A DNA stretch of 64,000 bases from an uncultured Lachnospiraceae bacterium (GCA_910578645.1 CAJTQI010000002.1:248001-312000), one strand, 5' to 3'; shown: positions 34,647 to 43,985, numbered from the stretch's first letter. A program made the numbers and translations. The notes: generated from the letters alone by a model not told the origin.

Positions 34647-35246
34647 ATGTATAATATTGTAACGATAGAACGCCGATATGCCAGTGGAGGCAATGAGATT
34701 GGCAAGAAACTGGCTGCAGAGCTCGGCTATGAATTTCACGACAGGAATATCCTCATAGAAGCGGCGAAAAACCTTGGCATATCTTTCCATCAGATTGAAG
34801 GATTGGAGGAGAGCAGTTCCGGCGGAGTCCTGTTCAATCTTTCCAAAACGGCTTTTGGCGGGACATCTAACAGTAAGTCCTTACCCTTGGCGGATAAACT
34901 GTTTCTTGAAGAGAAACGCATTATTGAGGAGATTGCCGAAAAGGGGAACTGCGTGATTGTAGGAAGGGCTTCAGGATATATCCTCCGGGAAAAAGACAAT
35001 AACCTGAAAGTGTTCATCGACTCGGATAAGAGCAAAAGGATACAGAGGGCTATCAAGAAGGAAGGAATAGACGGTGCGGAAGCCGAGAATGCACTGAAGA
35101 AGAATGACAAGAGAAGAAGCGGCTTCTACAATTCAGTGACCAACTGGGTGTGGGGAGCCCCTGAGTATTATGAGTTATACCTGAATGCCGGGAGGCTCGG
35201 GATTGACAGGTGTGTGAGGATTCTTGCGGAGACTGTCAAAGAATAA
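34647..35246 (+). CDS. Cytidylate-kinase-like protein
   Basis: A 199-residue P-loop-like protein of the AAA/cytidylate-kinase-2 family. The N-terminus IVTIERRYASGGNEIGKKLAAELGYEFHDRNIL replaces the usual GxxGxGKS loop with SGGNEIGKK; the central NCVIVGRASGYILRE and the KSKRIQRAIKKEGID lid segment fit the family. The true nucleotide substrate of these proteins is unproven. ATG 34647 has AAAGGGGG seven bases upstream. Followed by a strong terminator; single-gene unit. Confidence 0.85.
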   Translation: MYNIVTIERRYASGGNEIGKKLAAELGYEFHDRNILIEAAKNLGISFHQIEGLEESSSGGVLFNLSKTAFGGTSNSKSLPLADKLFLEEKRIIEEIAEKGNCVIVGRASGYILREKDNNLKVFIDSDKSKRIQRAIKKEGIDGAEAENALKKNDKRRSGFYNSVTNWVWGAPEYYELYLNAGRLGIDRCVRILAETVKE

Positions 35247-35256
35247 GATAATAAAG

Positions 35257-35291
35257 AACAGCCCTGCCGCACGTGGCGGGGCTGTTTGTTC
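35257..35291. terminator. Terminator after the cytidylate-kinase-like gene
   Basis: AACAGCCCTGCC pairs with GGCGGGGCTGTT, followed by TGTTCT. GC-rich stem 10 bases after the stop codon. Confidence 0.75.
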
Positions 35292-35350
35292 TGTCAAGGA
35301 AAGTGTTAAGAATCTTATTCAAACGAAAATGTTATGGAAATGGAGAAAAA

Positions 35351-36634
35351 ATGAATCGGACAATTTATTGTTATGTATTGGCGGCAGTGGCTGCCGCATC
35401 GGTTGTCCTGTCGGGGTGCGGCAGTCATGATAACAGGGGAGGCAATATGGAAAGAAACAGTGACATTGCTTCCATAACGGAGGGGCCTGGTATAGAAAAG
35501 GGAGAGGGCGTACTTGATGCAGCGGACAGCGGCAATAGGGCAGACACAGGAGATAGCCGTTTAGAAGTGGGAGAAATGGCCCAATGCTATCAGGATATTT
35601 GTGATGAAGCTGCCGGGGAAGGGACTTTGGGTAGTTTGGAAGTCACTGAGCGTATCGTAAGGAGGCTTGGAGATTGTGGCTATACGGCGGTGGACAGCGA
35701 AAATCAGATAGATATGACAGGAGCGGAGCGGGTGCTGCAGTTTTGTCAGGCGGCAAGGCAGATGGAGAAAGCGGAGCTGACAGTCGTTGTGGTTGCGGCT
35801 AACGGAGGATTTACGGCGTATTGTCTGTGTGCGGAGGAGGGACAGATAAGCGTTGTAAAAGAGTACCGGCAGTATCATAACGGATGTTTTGAAAACGGCA
35901 TAGCCGTCAGTTATGCGGTGGATTCCTGGGAACTTACGGAGGAGGGGTATTTCATATTTACGGGCAGCAGTTACTCACAACAATCCTATGTGCTCACAAT
36001 GAGTGATGTGCCGGAAATTACGGCGCTTCGCATAGAGCCGCTGGATGCGCGGTGCAGGGAGATGAACCGCAAGTATATTCTTCCGGTTGGCTATAGGAGA
36101 AATAATATGTTTCTCTGCGATTGGAACGAAGAAGATTATGGTGAATTGGATTTTTATGACTTGTTCGACATATTTTATCCGACAATTTATGGACAGCCTG
36201 TGCCCTATATTGCGGAACAGGATGTGAGAGTCAGGGCAGTTTATTCCATACCGGAAGAAGAATTTGAGACGGTGATTATGGAGTACTTACCGGTGAAACC
36301 CGAGATGCTTCGTTCAAAGACTGTATATTGTGCAAAAGACAGGGCATACGAATATAGCCCCAGGGGATTTTACGAAACGGAATATCCCAATATACCCTAT
36401 CCGGAAGTGACGGATTATACCGAAAATAATGATGGGACGGTTACGCTTACCGTCAACGGGGTGTATCCGGAGGAGGGGACGTCCAGGGCGTTTACCCATG
36501 AGGTGACAGTACGTAGGTTAGAAGACGGGAAATTCCAGTATGTGTCAAACAAGAAAATCCCTTCTATGGATGATTATGGCACAGGGTGGCATACAGAGCG
36601 TTTGACGGCAGAAGAGTGGGAAGAAATAAAGTGA
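35351..36634 (+). CDS. Uncharacterised lipoprotein
   Basis: A 427-residue secreted lipoprotein: signal peptide MNRTIYCYVLAAVAAASVVLSGC with lipobox VLSGC, an acidic low-complexity linker, then a mainly beta extracellular region with many tyrosines. No enzymatic motif is visible. The start at 35351 follows ATGGAGAAAAA; the longer frame from 35273 overlaps the terminator and lacks a ribosome site. It lies 48 bases upstream of another surface protein gene, so they may form an operon with the two-component system that follows. Family not recognised. Confidence 0.8.
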   Translation: MNRTIYCYVLAAVAAASVVLSGCGSHDNRGGNMERNSDIASITEGPGIEKGEGVLDAADSGNRADTGDSRLEVGEMAQCYQDICDEAAGEGTLGSLEVTERIVRRLGDCGYTAVDSENQIDMTGAERVLQFCQAARQMEKAELTVVVVAANGGFTAYCLCAEEGQISVVKEYRQYHNGCFENGIAVSYAVDSWELTEEGYFIFTGSSYSQQSYVLTMSDVPEITALRIEPLDARCREMNRKYILPVGYRRNNMFLCDWNEEDYGELDFYDLFDIFYPTIYGQPVPYIAEQDVRVRAVYSIPEEEFETVIMEYLPVKPEMLRSKTVYCAKDRAYEYSPRGFYETEYPNIPYPEVTDYTENNDGTVTLTVNGVYPEEGTSRAFTHEVTVRRLEDGKFQYVSNKKIPSMDDYGTGWHTERLTAEEWEEIK

Positions 36635-36637
36635 GCC

Positions 36638-36676
36638 GTCCTAATAAAGTTGGGACGCAAGCGGCGCAGAAATGGA
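36638..36676 (+). repeat. Hairpin plus ribosome-site leader, copy 2
   Basis: GTCCTAA pairs with TTGGGAC (36638-36656), then GCAAGCGGCGCAGAAATGGA leads to the start at 36683. The hairpin keeps pairing while its bases differ from the copies at 18957 and 38760. Confidence 0.6.
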
Positions 36677-36682
36677 GAAAAT

Positions 36683-38521
36683 ATGACAGAGCAGGAATGG
36701 GAAGAGACTTACCGGAAGACGGAGAGAAGGTTGAAGAAAGCGGCGAAAACTATAGCGTGTGTTATTGGAACGGTTTTCGTGATGGCGGGGATTCTTTGGG
36801 GAGGTTACGTCTATCGCACAAAGTATAAAATAACGGAAGTTACTAAATCCTTTTCCCCTGACGGTGAATATGAATTAACCTTACAGGCCGTCGGGGAAGC
36901 CCAGTGGCCTTTTGGGTCTGCAGAGGGACGTTTGCTTCTCAAAGAGGGGAATAGAGCAGTGTCAAAGAACAGCTTTCATATATTCGATGACGGTGCGGGT
37001 ATCCGGGAAAGTATATGGAAGGTTACATGGAATGAAGACTATGTGGAAGTCATTTTATCCGGGTCAGAGCAGGCGGATGAACAGATTCTTTTATTTTTTG
37101 ACGGGAAGACAGAGCGAAAGAATTTGGAGGAAGAGAAGAAAAATGCGGCGGGCGGCATAAGGCAGACAGATGAGGAGGCAATAGAGAATAGCGGGGAATT
37201 GCCGCAGCCCTATGCCAAATATGTGGATACCCTGAAGCAGATACGGACAGAGCACAGGGATTTTAATGGTAGGGAATACCAGGAACATCCGGCTGACGGG
37301 AGCGTTTGTTTTGACGACAACTATTTTGCTATATCGGATGTGGACGGCGACGGGACACAAGAACTGATTTTTAATTTTAGCACAAGCAATATGGCAGGTA
37401 TGTGCGAGGTCGTCTATGGTTATGACGATACAACCGGTGTATTGTATGAGAAATTTGTAGAGTGGGTAAATACCACCTATTATAGTAATGGGTTTGTGCG
37501 GGCATCCTTTTCACATAACCATGGAAAAGACCCCGAGGGCAGAGGGACGTGGCCCTATGCACTATATGAATATGATGCCGATGGGGCTCGTTATGAAATA
37601 CGGTATTATGTGGAATCGTGGGACGGGCATGTCTATGAGGAGGGATTTCCCATTGAACTTGATACGGACAAAGACGGCATACTCTATTATATTTTGGAAG
37701 AGGGAGAGACTGTGGACAGCGATGGTGTGGTTGCGCTCAACCAGGAAGAGTATGACGCTTGGGTGGAGGAGACAATACCTGAATGGTGCAGGATGGATGT
37801 AGCATACCGTCCGTTGACGGAAGAATCTATTGGGAATATCAACCGGGCATATGAACAGGCGGCAGAATTTGCAGCCCAGGCAGACCGTTGGCTGACAGGC
37901 GGGGATGGGAGAGAGGCCGGTAGTAGTTACTCATTCTATGACATGGACCGTGATGGCAGGCTGGAATTAATCGCGAATTTAAATCAGGGAACAGGCAGAT
38001 ATTCGGAGAATCATTTTTATCGTATCACAGGGGACGGGGAGTTTATGGAACTGCCTCTTGTGCGGCTGTGTGCCGGTGAAAAGAAGAGTTGGATAGCGAA
38101 CTTTGATTTGACATGGATATATACGGAGGCTTACGAGGATGAAGCGGGTATTATTTATTATGAAGGGAATGATTTTACCAGGGAGGGTATCTTTGGCGGC
38201 TATGACGAGACAGGGTTTTACTATTTGAAAGAGGGAACTGTCTATCAGGATTCTATACGGACCTGTTCCAGATTTACAGATTCTGAAGGGGAAAATGAGG
38301 AAGTCCATTATTATGTCATGGTAGTAGACGACAAGGTGGAGGAGGAAGAGATTACAGAGGAAGAATATGTCGCCCTACGGGAAGATTATGTAAAAGATAT
38401 GTCTCCGGTCAAGGTATATCAGAACTGGGTCTATTTTACGGCGGATGAATTGGCGGTGGGGAGGATGTCTCCTAAATTTATTGCATGCAGGCTGCTTGAA
38501 AGTTTCTTAGAGAGCAGGTAG
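36683..38521 (+). CDS. Membrane-anchored surface protein with DxDxDG motifs
   Basis: A 612-residue protein. An N-terminal charged region is followed by one membrane segment (IACVIGTVFVMAGILWGGYVY, residues about 24-44), so it is anchored with the bulk outside. Two acidic segments, ISDVDGDGTQELIFNF and FYDMDRDGRLELIANL, resemble calcium-binding DxDxDG loops of FG-GAP/VCBS-type repeats. The rest is beta-rich and acidic. GGAG lies before ATG 36683. It follows the lipoprotein gene by 48 bases. Function unknown; sensing or adhesion at the cell surface is a guess. Confidence 0.75.
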   Translation: MTEQEWEETYRKTERRLKKAAKTIACVIGTVFVMAGILWGGYVYRTKYKITEVTKSFSPDGEYELTLQAVGEAQWPFGSAEGRLLLKEGNRAVSKNSFHIFDDGAGIRESIWKVTWNEDYVEVILSGSEQADEQILLFFDGKTERKNLEEEKKNAAGGIRQTDEEAIENSGELPQPYAKYVDTLKQIRTEHRDFNGREYQEHPADGSVCFDDNYFAISDVDGDGTQELIFNFSTSNMAGMCEVVYGYDDTTGVLYEKFVEWVNTTYYSNGFVRASFSHNHGKDPEGRGTWPYALYEYDADGARYEIRYYVESWDGHVYEEGFPIELDTDKDGILYYILEEGETVDSDGVVALNQEEYDAWVEETIPEWCRMDVAYRPLTEESIGNINRAYEQAAEFAAQADRWLTGGDGREAGSSYSFYDMDRDGRLELIANLNQGTGRYSENHFYRITGDGEFMELPLVRLCAGEKKSWIANFDLTWIYTEAYEDEAGIIYYEGNDFTREGIFGGYDETGFYYLKEGTVYQDSIRTCSRFTDSEGENEEVHYYVMVVDDKVEEEEITEEEYVALREDYVKDMSPVKVYQNWVYFTADELAVGRMSPKFIACRLLESFLESR

Positions 38522-38757
38522 ATTAAAAAATCATGCTGATGCACTGATTTTTCAATCGGCAATTTAAGTCAGAGCCTTAAATGTGCGCTAACCGCATATG
38601 AGAAATCGTCTTCGCGAATTTCTCATCGCGTGTCATTGCAGTAAACTGCTCTGGCATGGATGATTAGCGTGTAGTATGGGCGTCCGGTAGTACACAACTT
38701 TGACACATCTGTAGTGTACACTGGATTTCTATAACTACTTAATAAACTACCGATGCA
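38522..38757. other. Intergenic region with hairpins, no gene seen
   Basis: It starts with GATTAAAAAATCATG, an AT-rich segment resembling 28390 and 17381. A hairpin ATGAGAAAT ... ATTTCTCAT lies at about 38599-38630. TAGTACAC near 38689 and GTGTACA near 38713 form a further imperfect dyad. No coding frame with a ribosome site was found. Confidence 0.5.
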
Positions 38758-38759
38758 GT

Positions 38760-38799
38760 GTCTGAGCAAAGCCGAGACAAAAGCAGCGCAGAAATGGAG
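38760..38799 (+). repeat. Hairpin plus ribosome-site leader, copy 3
   Basis: GTCTGAGC and GCCGAGAC form an imperfect hairpin (38760-38778), followed by AAAGCAGCGCAGAAATGGAG and the regulator start at 38806. The 20-base block differs from the valS copy at one base. Confidence 0.6.
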
Positions 38800-38805
38800 A
38801 AAAAG

Positions 38806-39459
38806 ATGAATGTCCTGATTGTGGAAGACGACGAGGCGATTGCCAATCTGCTGTATATGGATTTGACCGACGAAGGATACCGGTGCATATGCGCTTACGA
38901 TGGAAAGCAGGCGGCGGACTTACTGGAAAAAAATACGGACTTTGATTTCGTCCTGTTAGATATAATGTTACCTGAGATTAACGGGTACGAACTGTTGGAG
39001 TACATAAAACCCATGGACATTCCTGTAATTTTCCTGACGGCTAAAGGCACTGTGAAAGACCGTATACAGGGGCTTAAAATGGGAGCGGACGACTATATCG
39101 TAAAGCCTTTCCAGAGCGGGGAAGTGATTGCGCGTATGGAGGCGGTGCTCAGAAGATATGGGAAGAATACCAAGGTGCTTTCTTTTGCGGACGTAACGGT
39201 CAACCAGGAGTCCAGGAAGGCTTACCGGGATGGCAGGGAGTTGGAACTGACGGTGAAGGAATTTGACCTGTTGGTGGAATTGATACAGAATAAAAATGTG
39301 GCCCAGTACCGTGACAGGCTCTACGAGAAAGTGTGGAATGAGCCTTTTATGGGAGATACGAGAACGCTTGATACCCATATACAGAGGTTACGCAAAAAGT
39401 TGGGGTGGGACGAGTATATTAAGACGGTTTTCCGAATAGGATATCGTCTGGAAGGGTAG
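38806..39459 (+). CDS. OmpR-family response regulator
   Basis: A 217-residue regulator with acidic residues VEDDE (7-10), phospho-aspartate D52 in FVLLDIMLPEINGYE, the FLTAKG threonine, the KPF lysine and a C-terminal winged helix ending FRIGYRLEG. The start at 38806 has GGAG six bases upstream; the frame from 38758 is longer but starts within the shared leader. Followed 69 bases later by its kinase. It may control the surface genes around it; no binding site could be assigned. Confidence 0.95.
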   Translation: MNVLIVEDDEAIANLLYMDLTDEGYRCICAYDGKQAADLLEKNTDFDFVLLDIMLPEINGYELLEYIKPMDIPVIFLTAKGTVKDRIQGLKMGADDYIVKPFQSGEVIARMEAVLRRYGKNTKVLSFADVTVNQESRKAYRDGRELELTVKEFDLLVELIQNKNVAQYRDRLYEKVWNEPFMGDTRTLDTHIQRLRKKLGWDEYIKTVFRIGYRLEG

Positions 39460-39528
39460 GAGGCGAGCGGGGTGCAACGCGGGGAACCAGGATTGGGGAA
39501 GGCATGGCTTTAAGAATGAGGGAGTAGG

Positions 39529-40980
39529 ATGCGGTTTGGTACAAAAATTTTTTTCTCTATCACTGTTTTTTTCAGCGCGGCATTCCTGATTGGCGGTTAT
39601 ATCTTGCTGTCGTATTTCTATGAAATGACCATGGACAGGGAGGTTGCGTCTGCAGTGGAGCAGTATCAATACAACAAATTTGTACTGCAGGCGAACCTGA
39701 TTACGAGAGGACAGGAGTGGCTGCAGGGCGCCATGGAGGGCGCCTATGATATACGCTATATTGTCTCCGACATGAATGATACGGTGGCAGTTTTTTCTAT
39801 GGAGGGGGATGCACTGTATTCAGACTTTCCACTGGATGCGGATTTTGCAGATTTTCTCGCAGGTGTTACAAGGAACCGGGTAGATTACCGTTTCGTGAGG
39901 ATAAATAACAGGATGTATCTTTTGACCGCGGGGGTCGTGGAGCACGGGCAGGCGGCCATTTATTTGGTGACAGGAGCGGACGTACAGCGGATACTGGAAC
40001 AGCAAAAACAGATTATAGAGAAGTTTGGTGTTGTATACGGCGCCACGATGACGGTAGGCGCCATCCTGATTTATGGGATGTCAATGATGTTAACTAAACC
40101 GGTCAAAGCCTTGACGGGTGCCACAAGAAAGATTGCTGACGGGAATTATAAGGAGCGGGTTACGGATGTGGGCAAAGACGAGGTGGGGCAGCTTGCAGGC
40201 AATTTTAACAAAATGGCCGCTGCCGTGGAGGAAAAGATACAGGAACTGTTGGAGAGTGCGAAACAGAAAGAGGATTTTGTGGCAAATTTTGCCCATGAAC
40301 TGAAAACGCCGCTGACATCCGTGATTGGTTATGCGGACCGAATATACCAGAAGGAGCTGTCCCGTGAGGAGCAGAAGCAAGCGGCGTGGCATATTTGGAA
40401 TGAGGGGATGCGCCTGGAGGCATTATCTTTAAAACTGATGGATTTGACATCATTGAACCATGGAAAGTTTATTTTACAGGAAGTGGAGGCAGATATATTA
40501 CTGGAAGAGTTGGCGGCGGATATGGAATATCTGTTGGAAAAGAATCAGGTGGAACTTGTATGTAAGGCACAACAGGTATATATCGAAGTAGAGTATGACC
40601 TGTTTAAGACGCTTATCCAGAATCTTGTGGACAATGCCGTCAAGGCGGGTGCGAAGCACATACGGATAACAGGGCAGGCGATGCCGGATAAAGCGGAATC
40701 GAATCAGGCAGAATCGGATAAGGGCGCCGGGCTGTGCTATCAAATCAGAGTACAGGACGATGGAAGCGGTATTCCCAAGGAGGAAGTCAAGCGGATTACG
40801 GAGGCATTCTATATGGTGGATAAATCTCGTTCCAGGAAGCAGCACGGCGCCGGGCTGGGGCTTTCCCTGGCCGAGAAGATTGCGCAGATTCATGGAAGCA
40901 GGTTGGTGTTTCAAAGTGACGGACACAGTGGAACCACAGTTTACATAGATTTGAAATGCAGGGAAGGCGGTGTGGTATGA
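39529..40980 (+). CDS. HAMP-domain sensor histidine kinase
   Basis: A 483-residue kinase. Two membrane segments (about residues 7-30 and 166-187) enclose a 135-residue extracellular sensor. The HAMP domain follows (TKPVKALTGATRKIADGNYKERV), then the H-box NFAHELKTPLTSVIGYADRI (H256) and the ATPase domain with VDNAVKAGAKHI, DDGSGIP and HGAGLGLSLAEKIA. ATG 39529 has GGAG four bases upstream. The stop overlaps the next gene start, so the third protein is coupled to the pair. Confidence 0.94.
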   Translation: MRFGTKIFFSITVFFSAAFLIGGYILLSYFYEMTMDREVASAVEQYQYNKFVLQANLITRGQEWLQGAMEGAYDIRYIVSDMNDTVAVFSMEGDALYSDFPLDADFADFLAGVTRNRVDYRFVRINNRMYLLTAGVVEHGQAAIYLVTGADVQRILEQQKQIIEKFGVVYGATMTVGAILIYGMSMMLTKPVKALTGATRKIADGNYKERVTDVGKDEVGQLAGNFNKMAAAVEEKIQELLESAKQKEDFVANFAHELKTPLTSVIGYADRIYQKELSREEQKQAAWHIWNEGMRLEALSLKLMDLTSLNHGKFILQEVEADILLEELAADMEYLLEKNQVELVCKAQQVYIEVEYDLFKTLIQNLVDNAVKAGAKHIRITGQAMPDKAESNQAESDKGAGLCYQIRVQDDGSGIPKEEVKRITEAFYMVDKSRSRKQHGAGLGLSLAEKIAQIHGSRLVFQSDGHSGTTVYIDLKCREGGVV

Positions 40981-42098
40981 TGGGCATTGCCGGAAAAAGT
41001 GTCCGTGTGAGGCGGATGCCGGTTTTTGCGCACCGGGTTTTGGGTATCTGTCGCAGGGGAGGCATGCTGTTTGCTTTTATGTCGTCGTTTTCAGTTGTTT
41101 TCGGCGGTTGGTTCCTGACGGCGGGACTTTTAGAACGCAGGGAAGAGAAGTTTTTGGCAAGTGAAGGTTCGGTTACTGTGCAGTCGGCAGAAAGTGCGCT
41201 TCTTTCGCAGGAGAAGACGAAAGAGTTTGATACAGGCGTGTCTGTAGAAAGGGAAGCGGCGCAGGCGGAAAGCCAGAGCGGCGAAGTGGCGGTCAGCCGG
41301 GAGGAGAACCAGTATGTAGTTCTTGTGAAAGGGCAATGGGACAGCCAGGAGACGCAGATTTCGTCAGCCGAAAAAGCGTATCAACAAGGGGATATGGTGG
41401 CAGAGCAGAGAGGCAGCCGGGAAGTACAAGTTACGGCAGAGCAGGAAGAGTACCGGGAAGAGAGCGCAGCTATGTCTGACAGTGTGCGGTATATGGTGTT
41501 ATCTTTCTGGGAAAAAGGGGGCAGCGAGTTGCTTCATGAACCTAAACCGGGCCAGATAAATATGGAACGGGCTATTCAGGCGGGGCGGGATTGGATGAGT
41601 TCTATGGCCGGATACGGAAATATTCCAAAAGAACTGGAAGAATGTAATTTCGATAAAACAAGCGCGGTACTATGCACTTTAGATGGGCAGGTTTTGGATA
41701 ATGAGCTTGCATTGGATGAATCACTGTCCAGTTATTGGACTGTGCGGTTTGAAAAGAGTGATGTGACGGTCAAGTTGAAAATCCATGCTGCCAGCGGGGA
41801 AGTGTGGGAAGCAGATTTATCCGTAGAAAACAAAAGCGGGCTTGTGGAGTCATTTGACGAGGGAAGATTGTTAGACAGGGCGTTTCCTTTCTTGAAGGAA
41901 AATAATAAACCGACGAAACAAATGGAGCTTGTGACGGATTTGTATACAAGTACGACGTACCAGAGCTTTGCGCAGGGATTGATGTATGCTGCGGTGAAGC
42001 AGTATGAGGTCAATGTAAGTGATGCAAGCCCGGTAACCAGGATTGCGTTCTGGCTCCATACATGTGAGAATGTGTATGAATCAGGATATTATCATTAA
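40977..42098 (+). CDS. Membrane-anchored protein coupled to the two-component system
   Basis: A 373-residue protein starting at 40977 (ATGATGG overlapping the kinase stop). It has a basic N-terminus, one membrane segment (GMLFAFMSSFSVVFGGWFLTAGLL), a Glu/Gln/Ser-rich linker and a C-terminal domain with LKIHAASGEVWEADLSVE, a pattern seen in PepSY-like domains. It is probably extracytoplasmic and could modulate the kinase signal, as accessory proteins encoded directly behind kinases often do. No close family recognised. A terminator follows at 42149. Confidence 0.75.
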   Translation: MMGIAGKSVRVRRMPVFAHRVLGICRRGGMLFAFMSSFSVVFGGWFLTAGLLERREEKFLASEGSVTVQSAESALLSQEKTKEFDTGVSVEREAAQAESQSGEVAVSREENQYVVLVKGQWDSQETQISSAEKAYQQGDMVAEQRGSREVQVTAEQEEYREESAAMSDSVRYMVLSFWEKGGSELLHEPKPGQINMERAIQAGRDWMSSMAGYGNIPKELEECNFDKTSAVLCTLDGQVLDNELALDESLSSYWTVRFEKSDVTVKLKIHAASGEVWEADLSVENKSGLVESFDEGRLLDRAFPFLKENNKPTKQMELVTDLYTSTTYQSFAQGLMYAAVKQYEVNVSDASPVTRIAFWLHTCENVYESGYYH

Positions 42099-42148
42099 GC
42101 AGAAGGAAAGTTTGCAACTATTACGCAACTTAGACGAAAATCGGCCGC

Positions 42149-42190
42149 AACACCCGGATAGGATAGAGATATCTTATCCGGGTGTTTTAT
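42149..42190 (+). terminator. Terminator after the two-component operon
   Basis: AACACCCGGATA pairs with TATCCGGGTGTT, followed by TTA. It lies 51 bases after the stop codon. Confidence 0.75.
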
Positions 42191-42230
42191 GTGCAAGTCT
42201 GTTGTAGGCAAGAAAAAGGAGGCAGATATT

Positions 42231-42362
42231 ATGATGGAAACGGTGAGGGATATTGTGACGGTAATGGCATATGTGACAGTGTTGGGATTGGTAGGGTGCC
42301 TTGTGTCTGTAGGGCTTGCGGGTTGTGCAGGAGGAAGTGGTGTGGATTTTCTGATGTTATAA
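42231..42362 (+). CDS. Small 43-residue membrane protein
   Basis: Reads MMETVRDIVTVMAYVTVLGL, then VGCLVSVGLAGCAGGSGVDF. GGAGG lies nine bases before ATG 42231. It is almost entirely one hydrophobic segment, with a lipobox-like VGLAGC near the C-terminus. It lies alone between a terminator and the peptidase gene. Real translation is likely from the ribosome site; function unknown. Confidence 0.55.
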   Translation: MMETVRDIVTVMAYVTVLGLVGCLVSVGLAGCAGGSGVDFLML

Positions 42363-42510
42363 CCTAATTTTATATTAGGACAAGGATGTGCGCCACACGG
42401 GAGGGAAAACATTTGCGGGGGATATCATAAAAACAAACGGCAAGCGTATGATGGGAATAGGAAACTCCGGTTTGCCATGTATAGAAGGCGGCACAGAAAT
42501 GAGGAAAAAC

Positions 42511-43482
42511 ATGGGGGAAAGAAATGGGAGAACAAAGGAAAGCCCAAAACGGGCCAGGCGCAAAGAACGGCGGATAAAAAGACGAATGTTATTTATTTTG
42601 AGAATGGTAGCCCTGGCAGCAATTTTACTGCATATCAGGGAAATTGAAGGTGAGCTCAAACAAATACAGGTGGTGTTAAAAAGAATTGAGGTGCCGCAAT
42701 ATGAGGATTCTGAGGTTGTGGAGGAGGATTCCAAGGAGGCAGACTATGTAAGCAGCATAGGTATTGTGAATGTGGAACGGCCTGTACAGCGCACATGGAC
42801 ACAGACACTTAGCAGGCTTGACAGTTTAGGGCAGTCGAATCCGGTTATTGCAAGAATCAGTGAGGAAAGTAACCGCTATCCGGAACGTATGTTGGTGGCT
42901 CTTGCCAATAATCCTGAGATGGCAGGCTATGTGGCGGGGTATCTGAGTGATGGCGGCAGACTGACGGGCAGACTGACAGAGGCAGAGAAGAGCCAGCCAT
43001 TTCCCTTGTTGCTGCAGTGGGACCCGCGGTGGGGGTACCAGTCTTATGGCGATGACAGTTATGTGGGTGTGTCGGGATGTGGACCGACGTGTCTCTCGAT
43101 GGTGTTATACTATCTGACTGGCGACGAATCGCTTACACCCGACAAGATTGCGGATTATGCCATAAAAAACAGTTACTATGTGGAAGGAACGGGAACGGCG
43201 TGGGCGTTGATGAAAGATTTTCCACGGTTTTATGGTATCAGGGTCACGCAGCCCAAGATAACGGAGGATGCGTTAAAAGCCGAGTTGGACGCGGGACATA
43301 TGCTGATTTGCGCCATGAGTGAAGGGGAATTTACGACGGCGGGACATTTTATCGTGATTTATGGTTATGATGATGCTGGACTGAAAGTCAACGACCCGAA
43401 TTGTGTGGCAAGGAGCAGGAAAAGATGGGATTTCGATGAGATTGGGTGGCAGATTAAAAGCGTGTGGGCGATGAGCGGATAG
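42511..43482 (+). CDS. Peptidase C39-like membrane-anchored protein
   Basis: A 323-residue protein. A basic N-terminus and one membrane segment (MLFILRMVALAAILLHI) anchor it, then a linker and a C39-like cysteine peptidase domain. Catalytic candidates are Cys in VSGCGPTCLSMVLYYL, His in AGHFIVIYGYD and Asn/Asp in KVNDPNC. The domain is of the stand-alone type (Peptidase_C39_2) rather than attached to an exporter, so peptidoglycan or peptide cleavage outside the cell is likely. ATG 42511 has GAGG upstream; 42499 and 42388 are in-frame alternatives. Confidence 0.85.
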   Translation: MGERNGRTKESPKRARRKERRIKRRMLFILRMVALAAILLHIREIEGELKQIQVVLKRIEVPQYEDSEVVEEDSKEADYVSSIGIVNVERPVQRTWTQTLSRLDSLGQSNPVIARISEESNRYPERMLVALANNPEMAGYVAGYLSDGGRLTGRLTEAEKSQPFPLLLQWDPRWGYQSYGDDSYVGVSGCGPTCLSMVLYYLTGDESLTPDKIADYAIKNSYYVEGTGTAWALMKDFPRFYGIRVTQPKITEDALKAELDAGHMLICAMSEGEFTTAGHFIVIYGYDDAGLKVNDPNCVARSRKRWDFDEIGWQIKSVWAMSG

Positions 43483-43588
43483 GCCCGTAAATGTTATTTA
43501 TCATTTTGTTACCTGTGGTAAAATTGTGTTATGATACAATAAACATTTAAACAATAGAAAATCAATGTTAAGACTAAGGAGTGGTGCA

Positions 43589-43897
43589 ATGGCGGCAGTT
43601 CTTGATGAAAAACTGATTTATGAAATACTCTCGGCCGTGGAAGAAATACCGGAGGGGAAAGTGGCTTCTTACGGACAGATTGCTCAATTAATCGGCAGGG
43701 ACAAAAACGCAAGGCTTGTGGGCAAGGTGCTTAGCATGTCGGAATATTATGGGGAATATCCGTGTCATCGTGTTGTAAATCATGGAGGTAGGCTGGCGCC
43801 TCATTTTTATGAACAGAAGAGTCTGCTTCTTGAGGAGCATGTGGAATTTAAAGACGATACGCATGTGGATATGGGGAAGTGCCGGTGGGAGTGCTAG
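43589..43897 (+). CDS. MGMT-family alkyltransferase-like protein
   Basis: A 102-residue protein equal to the DNA-binding domain of O6-alkylguanine alkyltransferases: EIPEGKVASYGQIAQLIGRDKNARLVGKVLS helix-turn-helix and the active-site-like YPCHRVVNHGG. Alkyltransferase-like proteins of this size usually have Trp or Ala in place of Cys, so retention of PCHR is notable and may leave alkyl-transfer activity. ATG 43589 with GGAG eight bases upstream. Stands alone before the FMN riboswitch. Confidence 0.85.
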   Translation: MAAVLDEKLIYEILSAVEEIPEGKVASYGQIAQLIGRDKNARLVGKVLSMSEYYGEYPCHRVVNHGGRLAPHFYEQKSLLLEEHVEFKDDTHVDMGKCRWEC

Positions 43898-43985
43898 CGG
43901 AGGAGTGTGTTAAGCATAAATGCAAGCCTCTTGCATAATGTCAGATTCTGTATTATAATTATGCAAAACAACTGAATCATACGAA

